Source: an uncultured Clostridia bacterium (lineage in GTDB: Bacteria; Bacillota; Clostridia; Oscillospirales; Acutalibacteraceae). From it: a stretch of 6,983 nt of DNA. The stretch spans positions 1 through 6,983 of the forward strand of contig CALGGQ010000335.1 of the NCBI GenBank assembly GCA_937915775.1. The letters run 5' to 3'. The first letter of the stretch is position 1; every line of letters starts with the position of its first letter. A program made the position numbers and the translations under genes. The notes beneath the pieces were generated by a model, which saw only the letters and a list, made by a program, of their open reading frames with translations, made no database searches and was not told where the DNA came from. Shown piece by piece: positions 6,056 to 6,983 of this stretch.

Positions 6056-6983
6056 TTATGTCTTTTTCCCTAATAGAATAATAAGCCTTTCTGCCGCCGT
6101 TTTGGTATCCTCCGCATCGCCGAAGGTGGTGAAGCGGAAGTAACCCTCGCCGTTTTCGCCAAAACCGACGCCCGGTGTGCCGACTACCTGTATCTTTTCA
6201 AGCAGATAATCGAAGAATTCCCAGCTCGTCATGCCATGCGGGCATTTACACCAGATGTACGGTGCGTTTTTGCCGCAGTACCACAAGCCAATTTGATCAA
6301 GCGCCTGCATGATGACGCGGGCGTTGTTTTTGTACACTTCAATGTTTTCCTTAATTTCACGCTGACCTTGCTCGGTAAATACCGCCGCTGCGCCCTTCTG
6401 CAGAATGTAAGAGACGCCGTTGCTTTTGGTGGTGCGGTTGCGCACCCACATATCGTTAAGGTTCATTCCCTTGCGTTCCAGCTCGTGCGGGATAACGGTG
6501 TAACCGAGACGGGTACCCGTAAAGCCTGCTGTTTTGGAAAGCGAGCAGATTTCAATAGCGCAGGTGCGCGCGCCGTCAATTTCAAAAATGCTGTGCGGCA
6601 GGGAAGGATCTTCGATAAAAGCTTCATAAGCAGCATCAAACAGAATGATGGATCCCTGCTGGTTAGCGCAGTCGACCCACTCCTTCAGGATTTCTCTGGA
6701 AAATACTGCACCTGTGGGGTTGTTGGGAGAACAGATATAGATCAGGTCTGCTGTCAGAGTTCTGTCCGGATGCGGAACAAACCCGCAGCTTCGGTCTGCC
6801 GGCAAATGCAGGATCTCCCGGCCGAACATGACATTGACATCCACATAGGCAGGGTATGCCGGCTCCAGGATCAGCACATTGTTCGCAGACGAAAAAAGAT
6901 CTGTGATATCGCCCAGCTCATCGCTGGCTCCGCTGGAAACAAAGACTTCCCCCGCATCCAGAGAGATTCCCCGGTTTTGATAA
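6056..6983 (-). CDS. dapL: LL-diaminopimelate aminotransferase, N-terminus beyond the right edge; codon-usage mosaic
   Basis: PLP-dependent fold-type I aminotransferase. DapL converts tetrahydrodipicolinate directly to LL-2,6-diaminopimelate with glutamate as amino donor, for lysine and peptidoglycan. The frame is open from the right edge; 308 residues are visible, against roughly 400-410 in the family, so about 95-100 are missing. The GTG at 6875-6877 is internal: in-frame codons upstream (YQNRGISLDAGEVFVSSGA...) continue the family sequence. Visible motifs: SPNNPTG at 85-91, FDAAYEAF with Asp116 and Tyr119, SLSKTAGFTGTR with PLP-lysine Lys150 and Arg158, TKSNGVSY with Asn188, NAPYIW, GTPGVGFG, and GEGYFRF with substrate-carboxylate Arg283. 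The gene ends in tandem TAA codons. Oddities: Gly, Arg and Ile codon choice switches near 6560-6660, the usual GAK is GAS, and the stretch before SPNNPTG looks short. There is no frameshift. DapL is the best call from the C-terminal part; a specialised paralogue is possible. Confidence 0.88.
   Translation of the reverse strand, partial: YQNRGISLDAGEVFVSSGASDELGDITDLFSSANNVLILEPAYPAYVDVNVMFGREILHLPADRSCGFVPHPDRTLTADLIYICSPNNPTGAVFSREILKEWVDCANQQGSIILFDAAYEAFIEDPSLPHSIFEIDGARTCAIEICSLSKTAGFTGTRLGYTVIPHELERKGMNLNDMWVRNRTTKSNGVSYILQKGAAAVFTEQGQREIKENIEVYKNNARVIMQALDQIGLWYCGKNAPYIWCKCPHGMTSWEFFDYLLEKIQVVGTPGVGFGENGEGYFRFTTFGDAEDTKTAAERLIILLGKKT

Noticed and set aside
6875..6877. GTG start giving a 273-residue aminotransferase
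   Set aside because: In-frame codons to the right edge encode recognisable DapL sequence, so this valine codon is internal and the gene is cut by the window.
6056..6983. dapL as a pseudogene
   Set aside because: The frame is continuous and Lys150, Asp116, the NPTG motif and Arg283 are all present. The oddities are compositional and in specific residues, not inactivating breaks.

Overview
The window looks like an anaerobic, gut-type Firmicute of class Clostridia (Oscillospiraceae/Ruminococcaceae-like). This is an inference from three things: GC near 50%, double-length FtsX/MacB-type permeases paired with a LolD/MacB-type ATPase, and a DapL-type LL-diaminopimelate aminotransferase. No rRNA or other taxonomic marker is present.

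Left and centre (1-5916, + strand): three ABC-transporter genes in the order permease, ATPase, permease. The first permease is open from the left edge and lacks about 40 N-terminal residues, including its first membrane helix. After an 80-nt gap comes a complete 226-aa ATPase with every catalytic motif intact. Fifteen nt later, behind a strong Shine-Dalgarno sequence, comes a complete 830-aa permease starting at GTG. The two permeases are paralogues. Each is built from two tandem MacB-like units (one helix, a large extracytoplasmic domain, then three helices), so each has about 8 helices and two ectodomains. The membrane and cytoplasmic coupling parts are strongly conserved between them, but the ectodomains have diverged. 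The design suggests a mechanotransmission-type (type VII) ABC system acting on an envelope or extracellular substrate. The substrate cannot be read from the sequence, and no regulator or sensor kinase lies in the window.

A 10-bp perfect GC-rich hairpin (5923-5947) closes the transporter operon. It can also serve the convergent gene on the other strand.

Right (6056-6983, - strand): the C-terminal three quarters of a dapL gene (lysine/meso-diaminopimelate synthesis), cut by the right edge. Codon usage changes abruptly inside this gene, near 6560-6660. The C-terminal part matches the rest of the window and the N-terminal part does not. That upstream part also carries atypical sequence at positions normally conserved in DapL. 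The gene is therefore a recombination mosaic or an assembly chimera, and this is the most striking observation here. No mobile element, CRISPR array, tRNA or rRNA was seen.
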